Notes: generated by a model not told the origin, from the letters alone. DNA of 64,000 nucleotides from Streptomyces sp. CC53 (GCF_001865245.1 NZ_MKXB01000141.1:1-64000), one strand, 5' to 3'; shown: positions 52,359 to 61,920, counted from the stretch's first letter. Numbers and translations: made by a program.

Positions 52359-53309
52359 ATGGCCGGGAACAGCCAGCGCAGGAACCGCCGCACGAGCAAC
52401 AAGAAGGGCGCGACGGTCGGCAGCGGTGGCAACCGGCGTCGCTCCCTCGAAGGGAAGGGGCCGACGCCGCCCGCGCACATGCGCAAGGGCCACGCGAAGA
52501 ACCGCGTCGCCAACGCCAAGGCCAGGCAGGCCCAGCGGCGCCCCGTCGCCCGCCGGGGCGGCAAGGGCCAGGCCGAGATGGTCGTCGGCCGCAACCCGGT
52601 CTTCGAGGCGCTGCGCGACGGCGTGCCCGCCTCCACGCTGTACGTGCAGCAGTTCATCGACAACGACGAGCGGGTCCGTGACGCGCTGAAGCTGGCCGCG
52701 GACCGCGGCGGCATCAACCTCATGGAGGCCCCCCGCGCCGAGCTGGACCGGATGACGGGCGGCCTCAACCACCAGGGCCTCGTCCTCCAGGTCCCGCCGT
52801 ACGAGTACGCGCACCCGGAGGACCTGGCGGCGGCCGCGTTCGACGAGGGCGAGGACCCGCTGATCGTCGCGCTGGACGGCGTCACCGACCCGCGCAACCT
52901 CGGCGCCATCGTGCGTTCCGTGTCCGCGTTCGGCGGCCACGGCGTGGTCGTGCCCGAGCGGCGCGCCGCCGGCATGACCGCCGGGGCCTGGAAGACGTCG
53001 GCGGGTACGGCCGCGCGTACGCCGGTCGCCCGCGCCACCAACCTGACCCGGGCCCTGGAGGCGTACAAGAAGGCGGGCCTCACCGTCGTCGGCCTCGCCG
53101 CGGACGGCGACGTGGAGCTGTCCGGGCTGGAGGCCCTCGGCGGTCCGGTCGTCATCGTCGTCGGCAGCGAGGGCAAGGGCCTGTCCCGCCTCGTCGGCGA
53201 GACCTGCGACGTCCGGGTGTCCATCCCGATGCCGGGCGGCGCGGAGTCGCTGAACGCCGGTGTGGCGGCCGGTGTCGTCCTCTACGAGGCGGCCAGGCGC
53301 CGCGTCTGA
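52359..53309 (+). CDS. rlmB: 23S rRNA (guanosine(2251)-2'-O)-methyltransferase, SpoU family
   Basis: The 316-residue protein has a basic disordered N-terminus of about 70 residues ([14 protein letters not shown]) and a substrate-binding domain ([14 protein letters not shown]). The SPOUT knot domain has the three motifs [28 protein letters not shown] and [20 protein letters not shown]. It methylates 23S rRNA in the peptidyl-transferase region. Position right after cysS is conserved in actinobacteria. Confidence 0.95.
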   Translation: MAGNSQRRNRRTSNKKGATVGSGGNRRRSLEGKGPTPPAHMRKGHAKNRVANAKARQAQRRPVARRGGKGQAEMVVGRNPVFEALRDGVPASTLYVQQFIDNDERVRDALKLAADRGGINLMEAPRAELDRMTGGLNHQGLVLQVPPYEYAHPEDLAAAAFDEGEDPLIVALDGVTDPRNLGAIVRSVSAFGGHGVVVPERRAAGMTAGAWKTSAGTAARTPVARATNLTRALEAYKKAGLTVVGLAADGDVELSGLEALGGPVVIVVGSEGKGLSRLVGETCDVRVSIPMPGGAESLNAGVAAGVVLYEAARRRV

Positions 53310-53413
53310 CCGGGCCGCCCGGCCCGTCCCGCCGGGACCCGTCATGATCTTGACGGGTCTCGGACATTTCCCCGCTGTCAAGGCAGTGTCCTAAACGCTC
53401 ATCACTCGGTTAG

Positions 53414-55048
53414 ATGAGTGTGGACACCAGAACGCCCCGGCCCGGGTTCGATGATCAGCCTGCGCTGAGCATGGTCAAGGTGAACAGTGACCCCGCGCAG
53501 GTCATCGTGAACCACGCCAGCTTCCGGGTACAGCTCGCCCCGGTCCGGAAGCCCCGCTTCTCCGACCCCGCCCGCGTCCCCGCCCTCAGCGGCGCGGCGC
53601 CGGGCGCCGCCCGGCGGCGGCCCGTCGTGTGGTCCGGCAAGTCCTCGCCCGGAGACCCCGGCGCGACGGGCCTCCTCCAGGCCGTACGGGACTCCGCGGC
53701 CGTCGACGCGCTCGCCGGACCCCCGGGCGTCGCCCCGCGGGACGCCGGAGCGACGCAGGTCATCCCGCGCATCGCCCTCGCCGACGACGACACCCGCCCC
53801 ACGCCGGTCGTCGGCGGCCCCCGCGGGCCGCACGCCACCGAGTCCCCGCTGCTGCCGCCCATGCGGCGCGCCGAGGGCGCGTACGACACCCCGCTCGACG
53901 ACCCGCAGCCGCACGGCGCCGCCGGCCACCCGGACGACGACCCGTACGACGAGCGCACCGCCCAGGCCGACCAGCGGCACGCCTACTACCCGGGACGCCG
54001 CATGAACCTCGGCGGCGTCCTGCTGCCGCTGCGCGTGTTCCTCGGCTTCATCTCGGTCTACGCCGGCATGGGCAAGCTCTGCGACCCCGTCTACTTCGAC
54101 GGCGGCGAGCGCGGCTCCATGGTCAACTGGCTGAACTCGCTGCACCCCTGGCCGCTCGCCGAGCCGCTGCGGGACTTCGCCCTCGCCCATCCCGTGGGCG
54201 CCGGGCTCAGCGTGGCGTTCGCCCAGGTCGTCGTCGGTGTCCTCACCGTCCTCGGCCTCTGGCAGCGGGTCGCCGCCGTGTTCGGTGCGCTGCTGTCGGC
54301 GGCGCTGCTGCTGACGGTCAGCTGGCGGGCCGTGCCCGCGTACGACGCGCCCGACATCATCTACCTGGCCGCCTGGTCCCCGCTGATCATCGCCGGGGCG
54401 CCCGTCTACTCCGTCGACGGCCGCCTCGCCGGCGAGGCGTGGCGCACCCTCGGACCGCGCTCCGCGCTGTGGGCGCTGCGCCGCCGCGTCCTGCGGCGCG
54501 GCGCGATCGCTACCGCGGTGGTCGTCGGACTGACCCTGCTCGTCGGGTCGCTGCTCGGCGGAGCCGTGCGCTCCTCCGACCTGATCACGGTGCCGGGGCC
54601 GAACGCCGACCCGACCAACCACCTGCCGGGCCGCCCCCTGCCGCAGGAGCCGGAGGGCGAGGGCTCCCCGTCCCGCGAGGCGGCCCCCAGCGAGCCGCGG
54701 CCGTCGTCCTCGGCGTCCAGCACCCCGTCGGCCTCCGCGTCGGCCACCGAGGAGCCTGAGGAGGGCCGCACCGCCGGCCCCACCGGGACGGTCCGCGAGA
54801 CCGGCCGCGTCGAGGAGCAGCGGCCCACCGCCACCCAGGGCGCCGGCCAGGGCGGCGAGGCGCCGCAGCAGTCCCGCCCGGAGCCGCCCGCCACCACGTC
54901 CGGCCCGACGACCGGCGGCGGCAGCGGCGGGACGACCGGCGGCGGCACGGGCGAGGACACCGGCTCGGACAGCGGCACGGGCTCGGACGCCGACGAGGGC
55001 GGCTCCTCCGGCGGCAACCGCAACCCGCTCGGCGGCCTCCTGGGCTGA
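53414..55048 (+). CDS. DoxX family membrane protein with long disordered ends
   Basis: The 544-residue protein has about 185 hydrophilic N-terminal residues. A DoxX membrane domain follows (LLPLRVFLGFISVYAGMGKLCDP, then LSVAFAQVVVGVLTVLGLWQ, AAVFGALLSAALLLTVSWRA and IIYLAAWSPLIIAGAPVYSV). A further helix (ATAVVVGLTLLVGSLLGGAV) and a 150-residue Ser/Pro/Gly/Thr tail complete it. DoxX proteins are linked to thiol and oxidative stress. It is probably leaderless, with the ATG directly at GGTTAG. The function is unknown. Confidence 0.85.
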   Translation: MSVDTRTPRPGFDDQPALSMVKVNSDPAQVIVNHASFRVQLAPVRKPRFSDPARVPALSGAAPGAARRRPVVWSGKSSPGDPGATGLLQAVRDSAAVDALAGPPGVAPRDAGATQVIPRIALADDDTRPTPVVGGPRGPHATESPLLPPMRRAEGAYDTPLDDPQPHGAAGHPDDDPYDERTAQADQRHAYYPGRRMNLGGVLLPLRVFLGFISVYAGMGKLCDPVYFDGGERGSMVNWLNSLHPWPLAEPLRDFALAHPVGAGLSVAFAQVVVGVLTVLGLWQRVAAVFGALLSAALLLTVSWRAVPAYDAPDIIYLAAWSPLIIAGAPVYSVDGRLAGEAWRTLGPRSALWALRRRVLRRGAIATAVVVGLTLLVGSLLGGAVRSSDLITVPGPNADPTNHLPGRPLPQEPEGEGSPSREAAPSEPRPSSSASSTPSASASATEEPEEGRTAGPTGTVRETGRVEEQRPTATQGAGQGGEAPQQSRPEPPATTSGPTTGGGSGGTTGGGTGEDTGSDSGTGSDADEGGSSGGNRNPLGGLLG

Positions 55049-55177
55049 CCCGAGGCCGTCCCACCCGTCCCCGCAGGGCGGTCACCGCGTACGCGTCGGT
55101 GACCGCCCTGCCGCATGCGGTGTGCCGGACCGGCAACGCGGATTGCCATCACGGGGAAGGGCGGCTGGACTGGGGGC

Positions 55178-55771
55178 ATGGTGGACGACATCAGCGGGGC
55201 GCTGGCGGCGGTGGGGCCCCGCCTGAAGGAGCTTCGGACCCGGCGCGGGCTGACCCTCACCGCGCTGTCCGAGGCGACCGGCATCTCCCGCAGCACCCTG
55301 TCCCGGCTGGAGTCGGGGCAGCGCCGCCCCACGCTGGAACTGCTGCTGCCGATCTCCCAGGCCCACCAGGTGCCCCTGGACGAGCTGGTGGGGGCGCCGG
55401 ACGTGGGCGATCCGCGGGTGCGGCTGAAGCCGGTGCGTTCCGGGCACGACGCCACCGTGGTGCCGCTGACCCGGTCCCCGGGCCCCCTTCAGGCGTACAA
55501 GATGGTCATCCCCGTCGACCGCAGCACGCCGGAACCGCGCACCCACGAGGGGTACGAGTGGCTGTACGTGCTGTCGGGGCGGCTGCGGCTCGTGCTGGCC
55601 GACCACGACCTGGTGATGGGGCAGGGCGAGGCCGCCGAGTTCGACACCCGGCTCCCGCACTGGTTCGGCTCCACGGGGGAGGGCCCGGTGGAGCTGCTCA
55701 GCCTCTTCGGACGGCAGGGGGAGCGGATGCACGTACGGGCGCAGCCGCGGGCGCGCAGGGGCGCTCCCTAG
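55178..55771 (+). CDS. XRE-cupin transcriptional regulator
   Basis: The 197-residue protein has an XRE helix-turn-helix (LKELRTRRGLTLTALSEATG, ISRSTLSRLESGQRRPTLEL) and a C-terminal cupin sensor domain (HEGYEWLYVLSGRLRLVLAD, GEAAEFDTRLPHWFG with metal-type His and Glu). Such regulators sense small metabolites. It is convergent with the nucleotidyltransferase gene, whose stop codon adjoins its own. The ATG has CTGGGGG upstream. Confidence 0.9.
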   Translation: MVDDISGALAAVGPRLKELRTRRGLTLTALSEATGISRSTLSRLESGQRRPTLELLLPISQAHQVPLDELVGAPDVGDPRVRLKPVRSGHDATVVPLTRSPGPLQAYKMVIPVDRSTPEPRTHEGYEWLYVLSGRLRLVLADHDLVMGQGEAAEFDTRLPHWFGSTGEGPVELLSLFGRQGERMHVRAQPRARRGAP

Positions 55772-56512
55772 CTAGGCGTGGTCGCCGACCAGTTCCTTGG
55801 CGGCCTCGGTGAGGTCCTTGGCGGTGTCGATGGCCCGCCAGTAGGCGCCCTGCGGCAGGGGGAAGCCGGCGAGGCGGCGTTCGCGCGCGAGGCGGGGGAA
55901 GGTGGCCCGCTCGTGGTCGCCGCGCTCGGGCAGCAGGTCGCGGAAGCCCGCGGAGAAGACGTACACGCCCGCGTTGATCAGGTACGGCGAGGGCGGTGCC
56001 TCGATGAAGTCGGTGATGTGCCCGAAGGCGTCGGTCTCGACGGCGCCCCACGGGATGCGGGGCCGGGCGAGGGCGAGGGTCGCGGCGGCGTCCCGTTCGG
56101 TGTGGAAGGCGGCCATCTCGCGCAGCGAGAACCGGGTCCAGATGTCGCCGTTCGTGGCGTACCAGGGGGCGTCGGCGCGGGGCAGGGCGGCCGCCGCGTA
56201 TTTGAGCGCCCCGCCGCGGCCGAGGGGCTCGTCCTCCACGACGGTGGTGACGCGGAGCGGCAGCCGGGCGGTGGTCAGCCAGTCCTGGAGGACGCCGGCG
56301 AGGTGGCCACAGGAGACCACGGCGTCGGTGACGCCCTCGGTGGCCAGCCAGGACAGCTGATGGCCGATGATCGGGGTCCCGGTGCCCGGGATCTCGACCA
56401 TCGGCTTGGGTCGGTCGTCGGTGTACGGACGGAGGCGCGAGCCCTGGCCCCCGGCCAGGATCACGGCCTGTGTGGGGGGCGCCTCGGGGTGCCCGTGCGG
56501 GGTGTCGGCCAC
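55772..56512 (-). CDS. Sugar-phosphate nucleotidyltransferase
   Basis: The 246-residue protein has the Rossmann-like nucleotidyltransferase signature AVILAGGQGSRLRPYTDDRPKPM, then PIIGHQLSWLATEGVTD, VVEDEPLGRGGALKYA, ATNGDIWTRF and the metal-binding Asp in AIDTAKDL. It should transfer NMP to a hexose-phosphate. GTG was chosen because it is the last possible start before the AVILAGG core. It ends beside the XRE-cupin gene and follows the small secreted protein gene. Confidence 0.88.
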   Translation of the reverse strand: MADTPHGHPEAPPTQAVILAGGQGSRLRPYTDDRPKPMVEIPGTGTPIIGHQLSWLATEGVTDAVVSCGHLAGVLQDWLTTARLPLRVTTVVEDEPLGRGGALKYAAAALPRADAPWYATNGDIWTRFSLREMAAFHTERDAAATLALARPRIPWGAVETDAFGHITDFIEAPPSPYLINAGVYVFSAGFRDLLPERGDHERATFPRLARERRLAGFPLPQGAYWRAIDTAKDLTEAAKELVGDHA

Positions 56513-56528
56513 GTGGAGGTGCGGGCTG

Positions 56529-56942
56529 TCAGCTGGCGTGGGCGACGCCGTAGGCGAAGGAGGTGTCGCAGACCGGGCGGGAGTAGGACTGCGCGCGGGT
56601 CGGTCCGTAGTGGCGGACGGCGGCCTGGCCGAGGTCGCGGGCGAGGGACATGCAGTACTTGCCCAGTGACGGGCTCTGCTCCACGGCGCGCTGCAGGCTG
56701 GTGAGCGCGGTGCCGGGGTCCTTCTCGCGCAGCTCGACCAGCAGGCGGTCGCGCAGGACGTCCTGCGGGGCGCGGGGCTTGGCGGGCTCCGAGACGCTCT
56801 CGGCGGACGCCGTGAGGAGCTGGGTCTCGGGGTGTGCACCTGCCCAGGGGACGCTGGTGACCGCGAGAGTTCCGGAGAGCACCAGGACGACGGGCAGGAC
56901 GAGAGCGAGGGTGCGGCCGATGCGGCGTGCTGTCTGGGTCAC
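56529..56942 (-). CDS. Secreted hypothetical protein, 137 aa
   Basis: The GTG-initiated protein has a signal peptide or anchor (RRIGRTLALVLPVVLVLSGT) and a soluble helical domain with two cysteines (LGKYCMSLARDLGQAAVRHY, then RPVCDTSFAYGVAHA). These may form a disulphide outside the cell. A GGGAGG sequence lies near the GTG. It lies 16 bases before the nucleotidyltransferase start and is probably co-transcribed. The function is unknown. Confidence 0.78.
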   Translation of the reverse strand: MTQTARRIGRTLALVLPVVLVLSGTLAVTSVPWAGAHPETQLLTASAESVSEPAKPRAPQDVLRDRLLVELREKDPGTALTSLQRAVEQSPSLGKYCMSLARDLGQAAVRHYGPTRAQSYSRPVCDTSFAYGVAHAS

Positions 56943-57099
56943 GGGAGGGAGCGTAGCGCTCGGTGAAGTTTCAGAGACGTTTAGTCACTCTGATGAGGGA
57001 GGTTTCTTTCCCCTTTTGGGCGTGCGGAGTTGACGCCCGCAGGCGCGTGGCGGCCGAAACGGGCCCTGCGGGCGGGTCGGTGGGCCCCGGGAACGCGAA

Positions 57100-57132
57100 C
57101 GGCCCCGCGTCCGGCGGACGGACGCGGGGCCG
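57100..57132 (-). terminator. Terminator after msiK
   Basis: CGGCCCCGCGTCCG pairs perfectly with CGGACGCGGGGCCG around a five-base loop, about 100 bases after the stop. Confidence 0.85.
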
Positions 57133-57228
57133 CTGCGGAACCACCCGCGGTCGTGCGGGCCCCGCCCGCCGCCGGGCGGGCGGGGCACGGTCGAGGCGGG
57201 CGGAGCGCGGTGCGTGCGGTGGCGCGGG

Positions 57229-58335
57229 TCAGTCGGAGAGGCGCTCGCCCGTGGTGGTCGAGAAGACGTGCATCTCGTCCGCGCGCGGCACGACGTGCAG
57301 CGTCGAGCCCTTCGCCGGGATGGAACGGCCGCCGACGCGGACGACGAGGTCCTTGGTCTCCCCGGAGACCTGGGCGGTGCCGTAGACGTAGCCGTCGGCG
57401 CCGAGTTCCTCGACGACGTTGACGGAGACGGCGAGGCCGGTCGGCGCACCGGCGGCGGAGCCGTCGGCCAGGTCGAAGTGCTCGGGGCGGACGCCGACCG
57501 TGACGGTCCGGTCGCCCTTCGCGGCGGCCGCGGACAGCGCCTCGCGGGACACCGGCACGACGCTGTCGCCGAACATGACGCCGCCCTCGGTGATCGGCAC
57601 CTCGACGAGGTTCATGGCGGGCGAGCCGGTGAAGCCGGCGACGAAGAGGTTGGCCGGGCGGTCGTACATGGTGCGCGGGGTGTCGACCTGCTGGAGCAGA
57701 CCGTCCTTGAGGACGGCGACGCGGTCGCCCATCGTCAGCGCCTCGACCTGGTCGTGCGTGACGTAGACCGTGGTGATGCCGAGGCGGCGCTGGAGCGACG
57801 CGATCTGCGTACGGGTCGAGACGCGGAGCTTGGCGTCCAGGTTGGACAGCGGCTCGTCCATGAGGAAGACCTGCGGCTCCCGGACGATGGCGCGGCCCAT
57901 GGCGACGCGCTGGCGCTGACCGCCGGACAGGGCCTTCGGCTTGCGGTCCAGGTACTGCGTGAGGTCGAGGATCTTGGCGGCTTCCTCGACCTTCTTGCGG
58001 ATCTCCGCCTTGTTCACGCCGGCGATCTTCAGGGCGAAGCCCATGTTGTCGGCGACGGTCATGTGCGGGTAGAGCGCGTAGTTCTGGAACACCATGGCGA
58101 TGTCCCGGTCCTTCGGCGGCAGGTGGGTGACGTCGCGGTCCCCGATGCGGATGGCGCCGCCGTTGACGTCCTCCAGGCCGGCGAGCATGCGCAGGGACGT
58201 GGACTTGCCGCAGCCGGACGGGCCGACGAGGACGAGGAACTCGCCGTCGGCGATCTCGATGTCGAGCTGGTCGACGGCGGGCTTGGTGCCACCCGGGTAC
58301 AGCCGGGTCGCCTTGTCGAACGTGACAGAAGCCAT
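57229..58335 (-). CDS. msiK: MsiK, shared ATPase for sugar ABC importers
   Basis: The 368-residue protein has Walker A GPSGCGKST, Q-loop VFQNYALYPHM, signature LSGGQRQRVAMGRAI, Walker B VFLMDEPLSNLD, switch VYVTHDQ and the C-terminal MalK-type regulatory OB domain (VGVRPEHFDLADG). In Streptomyces MsiK energises several sugar importers (cellobiose, maltose, xylobiose) encoded elsewhere without their own ATPase. No permease or binding protein is nearby here, in agreement with that role. The ATG has GAAGGGA upstream. Confidence 0.95.
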   Translation of the reverse strand: MASVTFDKATRLYPGGTKPAVDQLDIEIADGEFLVLVGPSGCGKSTSLRMLAGLEDVNGGAIRIGDRDVTHLPPKDRDIAMVFQNYALYPHMTVADNMGFALKIAGVNKAEIRKKVEEAAKILDLTQYLDRKPKALSGGQRQRVAMGRAIVREPQVFLMDEPLSNLDAKLRVSTRTQIASLQRRLGITTVYVTHDQVEALTMGDRVAVLKDGLLQQVDTPRTMYDRPANLFVAGFTGSPAMNLVEVPITEGGVMFGDSVVPVSREALSAAAAKGDRTVTVGVRPEHFDLADGSAAGAPTGLAVSVNVVEELGADGYVYGTAQVSGETKDLVVRVGGRSIPAKGSTLHVVPRADEMHVFSTTTGERLSD

Positions 58336-58523
58336 GGTGGTGGATTCCCTTCACCGGCAGGAACGTGCCGGACGATCCGAGTAAAGGAAGGAATGTTCAG
58401 GTCTAGTCCATGCGAGTGAACTGCGGGTGACGGTACCCGGCGGGGGCGGCTCCTGTCAGTACCTACCGGCCAGTGACATTCCCGACCACGGTCGGGGGCG
58501 GCTCCGGTTACACTGACCCGGCT

Positions 58524-58597
58524 GCCGCCTTAGCTCAGTTGGCTAGAGCGCTTGACTTGTAATCTTGAGGTCGTCGGTTCGATTCCGACAGGCGGCT
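58524..58597 (+). tRNA. tRNA-Thr, anticodon UGU
   Basis: A 74-base cloverleaf has acceptor GCCGCCT/AGGCGGC, D-stem GCTC/GAGC, anticodon loop CTTGTAA (UGU reads ACA threonine codons), T-stem GTCGG/CCGAC with TTCGATT, and discriminator T. No encoded CCA follows. The anticodon stem pairs C-G, G-C and A-T but has two T-T oppositions in the middle. Upstream TTACACT could be a -10 box. Confidence 0.93.
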
Positions 58598-58602
58598 CTT
58601 CC

Positions 58603-58640
58603 CCGAAGGCCCCCGGCCCCTCCCGGCCGGGGGCCTTCGG
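58603..58640 (-). terminator. Terminator between tRNA-Thr and the flavoprotein gene
   Basis: CCGAAGGCCCCCGGCC pairs perfectly (16 bp) with GGCCGGGGGCCTTCGG around CCTCCC. It can serve both the tRNA and the convergent gene. Confidence 0.88.
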
Positions 58641-58675
58641 CGTCGTGCGGCCCGGCGGGCACCGGCCGGCCGCCG

Positions 58676-60067
58676 TCAGTGGCGGCCGGAGACGCGGTCG
58701 GCGAGGCGGGCGAGGCGCAGGGTGTCCGTGCTGTGCGTGGCGGCCTCCCGGCGGTCGGCGTGCCGGTACGCCGCGTACAGGGCGTGCACACCGAGCCAGC
58801 GCAGCGGCTCGGGCTCCCAGGTGCGGACCCGGTGCCCGACCCACGGCAGCGTGGTCAGCTCGGTGGGGCCGGACTGGCCGGAGTCCTGCCGGACGAGGTC
58901 GCGCAGGGTGCGTGCGGCGAGGTTCGCGGTGGCCACGCCGGAACCGACGTAGCCGCCGGCCCAGCCGAGGCCGGTGGTGCGGTCCAGGGTGACGGTGGCG
59001 CACCAGTCGCGGGGGACCCCGAGGACGCCGGACCAGGCGTGGGCGATCTCCACGCCCGCGAGCCGGGGGAAGAAGTCGACCAGGATGCCGTGGAGCTCCC
59101 GGACGGTCGCGGGCCGGGTGCGGCCGTCGTTGTCGGTGCGGGAGCCGTAGCGGTACGGGGTGCCGCGCCCGCCGAGCGCGATCCGGTCGTCCGCGGTGCG
59201 CTGGGCGTACATGTAGGCGTGGGCGGTGTCGCCGAGGGTCTCGCGGCCTTCCCAGCCCAGCTCGGCCCAGACCTCGGCCGGGACCGGAGCCGTCACGATC
59301 ATGGAGGAGTTCATGGGGAGCCAGGTGCGGCGCCGCCCCTTGAGGGAGGCCGTGAAGCCCTCGGTGCAGCGCAGCACGTACGGGGCGCGGACGGTGCCGT
59401 ACGGGGTGACCGCGTGCTTCGGCCTGATCTCGGTGACCGGGGTGTTCTCGTGGATCGTCACGCCCAGGGACTCGACGGTGGCGGCGAGGCCCACGGCGAG
59501 CCTGGCCGGCTGGATGCGGGCTCCGTGCGGGGTCCACGACGAGCCGACGGCGCCGCTGACCTTCAGGCGCGCGGCGGTCTCCCGGGCCCCGTACAGCTCG
59601 CGGTCCTGTTCTCCGAAGGCCAGCTCGGCGGCGTGGAAGCGCTTGAGGCGGGCCAGTTGGGCGGGGGTGCGGGCGACCTCCAGCACGCCGCCCCGGTGGA
59701 CGTCCGCGTCGATGCCCTCCCGCGCGGCGACCTCGACGACCTCGGAGACGGTGTCGTTCATGGCCCGCTGGAGCCGTACGGCGGCGTCGTGGCCGTGCAG
59801 CCGCGCGTACCGGTCGCGGCCGGCGATGCCGTTGTAGAGCCAGCCGCCGTTGCGCCCGGAGGCGCCGTACCCGCAGAAGCGGGCCTCCAGGACGACGATG
59901 TCGAGGAACGGTACGGCCTTCTTCAGGTAGTAGGCCGTCCACAGCCCCGTGTAGCCGCCTCCCACGATGCAGACGTCGGCGGCGGTGTCCCCGGGCAGCG
60001 GCTCACGCGGCGCCGGAGTGCCCTCCTGCGCGTACCAGAACGAGATGCCGCCGTTGATCGTGTTCAT
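58676..60067 (-). CDS. FAD-dependent oxidoreductase (D-amino-acid-oxidase/DadA-like)
   Basis: The 463-residue protein has the FAD-binding VCIVGGGYTGLWTAYYL, then GYGASGRNGGWLYN. A substrate domain follows and the second FAD motif region GLGWAGGYVGSGVATAN lies near the end. It belongs to the DAO/PuuB-type group that oxidises amines or amino acids with oxygen. The length and the N-terminal ISFWYAQEG segment resemble gamma-glutamylputrescine oxidases. The substrate is not defined by the sequence. It is divergent from the GNAT gene. Confidence 0.9.
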   Translation of the reverse strand: MNTINGGISFWYAQEGTPAPREPLPGDTAADVCIVGGGYTGLWTAYYLKKAVPFLDIVVLEARFCGYGASGRNGGWLYNGIAGRDRYARLHGHDAAVRLQRAMNDTVSEVVEVAAREGIDADVHRGGVLEVARTPAQLARLKRFHAAELAFGEQDRELYGARETAARLKVSGAVGSSWTPHGARIQPARLAVGLAATVESLGVTIHENTPVTEIRPKHAVTPYGTVRAPYVLRCTEGFTASLKGRRRTWLPMNSSMIVTAPVPAEVWAELGWEGRETLGDTAHAYMYAQRTADDRIALGGRGTPYRYGSRTDNDGRTRPATVRELHGILVDFFPRLAGVEIAHAWSGVLGVPRDWCATVTLDRTTGLGWAGGYVGSGVATANLAARTLRDLVRQDSGQSGPTELTTLPWVGHRVRTWEPEPLRWLGVHALYAAYRHADRREAATHSTDTLRLARLADRVSGRH

Positions 60068-60153
60068 GGCGGGGGACGTTACTGGACGGGCGGGGCCGTG
60101 GGGAGGGGCGAACCGGGTGGACGGCGGAGGGGCCGGGGCGGCAGGCTGCGGGC

Positions 60154-60627
60154 ATGATTCGTACTGCCGTGTCCGCCGACGTCCCGCTCATCCACGCCAT
60201 GGTCCGTGAGCTCGCCCTGTACGAGAAGGCCCTGGAGGAGGCGCGGGCGACCGAGGAGCAGCTGAGGGAGGCGCTCTTCGGGGAGCGGCCCGCCGCGTTC
60301 GCGCACGTGGCGCAGGACGAGAGCGGCGAGGTCGTCGGGTTCGCGCTGTGGTTCCTGAACTTCTCGACGTGGCGCGGGGTGCACGGCATCTACCTGGAGG
60401 ACCTGTACGTCCGCCCGGAGGCCCGCGGCGGCGGCCACGGCAGGGCGCTGCTGCGGGAGTTGGCCCGGATCTGCGTGGAGCGCGGCTACGAGCGGCTGGA
60501 GTGGTCCGTCCTGGACTGGAACGAGCCCGCGATCGGCTTCTACAGGTCGCTCGGCGCGGTGGCGATGGACGAGTGGACGGTGCACCGGCTGACGGACGGT
60601 GCCCTGGCCGCGCTGGGCGGGGAATAG
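60154..60627 (+). CDS. GNAT family N-acetyltransferase
   Basis: The 157-residue protein has a GNAT fold of the spermidine/thialysine acetyltransferase type: IHAMVRELALYEKALEEARA, FALWFLNFSTWRGVHGIYLE, the acetyl-CoA loop RPEARGGGHGRALL and WNEPAIGFYRSLGA. Together with the divergent amine oxidase it suggests polyamine or amine metabolism; this is an inference from gene order. The ATG has GGCAGG upstream. Confidence 0.9.
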   Translation: MIRTAVSADVPLIHAMVRELALYEKALEEARATEEQLREALFGERPAAFAHVAQDESGEVVGFALWFLNFSTWRGVHGIYLEDLYVRPEARGGGHGRALLRELARICVERGYERLEWSVLDWNEPAIGFYRSLGAVAMDEWTVHRLTDGALAALGGE

Positions 60628-61179
60628 GCCGGGGCCTCACCGGGCGGGTGTGCCGCGGTGTGGCGGCGGCCGGCTGCGGGCGGGGCGGTGGGCGCGGGCC
60701 GGGGAGGCGTGCGGCGGGGGCGGGTCCGCCCGGTCCTGGAAGGCGCACCGGAGGGCCGGGCCGGCCGTCTTCGTCGGGCGCGCCGGAGCCGGGTCGGGTC
60801 GCCCGGCCGCCGGGGGCGGCCGGCGCGCCTGCCGGCTGCGGTCCGCGGTGCCGCCGTGTGCGGCGCCCGGTGCCGGCGTGCGGTGCGTGTGGCCGGGTGG
60901 CGGCCTCCGCCTTCCCGGGGTCCGGGCCCGGCGTGGCGGTCTCAGCGGGGCGCCCGCTGCTCACGGGGGCACCGGGACGGGGGCGAAGCCCGCTCCGGGC
61001 GCCGCGCCGCGCGCGCTGCTGCGAGGTGGGTGAACGGCCCGGCCCGAGGCTGTGGCGCCCGCGGTCGACCAGGCGGGCGTGGGGATGCTCGGGGGCCGGG
61101 GGTGCGGCCCCGGCCGGGGCGGGTGGGGGGTGTGCGGTCTGGTGGTGCGGTGGTGTGACGGGTGGCGCTCCCGCGGAGG
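60628..61179. other. 552-base gap between convergent genes
   Basis: Nothing is supported here. The sequence is extremely G/C-rich with G-runs on the top strand and open frames in several phases that translate as Arg/Gly/Pro strings. No hairpin of the strength seen elsewhere is evident. Confidence 0.5.
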
Positions 61180-61863
61180 TCAGGCGGGGATGCTCTCGGA
61201 CGCGGAGGCCCGGTCGTCGGCCTCGGCGTCCGCGTTCATCTCCTCTATGACGCGTGCCCCCCGGTCCGGCGCCATGTCCAGGCGGGCCAGGACGGCGGGG
61301 GTGGCGATGCTCGGGTAGATGTAGCCGTACAGGTCGGCGACGCGGTCCTCGAAGTCCTCGCGGTCCGTCAGGGTTTCGGACACCGACTGGGCGCCCGTCC
61401 AGGCGGCGGTGAGGGTCCAGGCGGCCGAGGCGGTCTCCACGTGCGGCAGCAGCTCGCCCTGGTCCTTGGCCCGGTCCAGCAGCTCCCGGGTGAGGTCTAT
61501 CCAGCCGGGCAGGGAGCCGCCGTGGAAGGTCTTGTTCGTCGCGGGACCGAGGGACAGCCGGGCTCCGGCGCTGAGCATCGGCTCCCGGCGCATGCGGTAC
61601 GCCAGGACCATCGACATGTCGAAGATCTCCTGGAGTTTGATGTCCCTGGACGGCACCCCTCCCTCCGCGAACTGCTCGTCGATGACGCCCTGCGCGAGGA
61701 GCTGCTTGGAGGGGAAGTGGAAGTACAGGGCGCCCTTCGTGACCCCGGCGCGGGTGAGGATGTCCGCGATCGTCGCGGCCTCGTACCCCCGCTCGTCGAA
61801 CACGGCCGCCGCCGCCTCAAGGATCGTGCGACGGGTGCGGACTGCCCGTTCCTGCTGTGCCAC
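61180..61863 (-). CDS. Gamma-butyrolactone-receptor-type TetR regulator (ScbR/ArpA family)
   Basis: The 227-residue protein starts QQERAVRTRRTILEAAAAVF, with the helix-turn-helix TIADILTRAGVTKGALYFHF PSKQLLAQGV typical of ScbR/ArpA. The ligand domain has Trp121 (PGWIDLTRELL), close to the conserved Trp119 of ArpA, and ASAAWTLTAAWTGAQSVSE. Such proteins bind butyrolactone autoregulators and release antibiotic and development promoters. The GTG has GGAGG four bases upstream. No butyrolactone synthase (AfsA) gene is in the window. It is divergent from an SDR gene. Confidence 0.88.
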   Translation of the reverse strand: MAQQERAVRTRRTILEAAAAVFDERGYEAATIADILTRAGVTKGALYFHFPSKQLLAQGVIDEQFAEGGVPSRDIKLQEIFDMSMVLAYRMRREPMLSAGARLSLGPATNKTFHGGSLPGWIDLTRELLDRAKDQGELLPHVETASAAWTLTAAWTGAQSVSETLTDREDFEDRVADLYGYIYPSIATPAVLARLDMAPDRGARVIEEMNADAEADDRASASESIPA

Positions 61864-61920
61864 GGTGCCTCCGGTTGCCAGGTGTCCTATGGCCGAGCGG
61901 TCCACTGCATCAGCCATGTA

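Noticed and set aside
60628..61179. Open frames in all phases in the gap after the GNAT gene
   Set aside because: They are low-complexity Arg/Gly/Pro translations in G-rich sequence, and none has a ribosome binding site plus a protein-like pattern.
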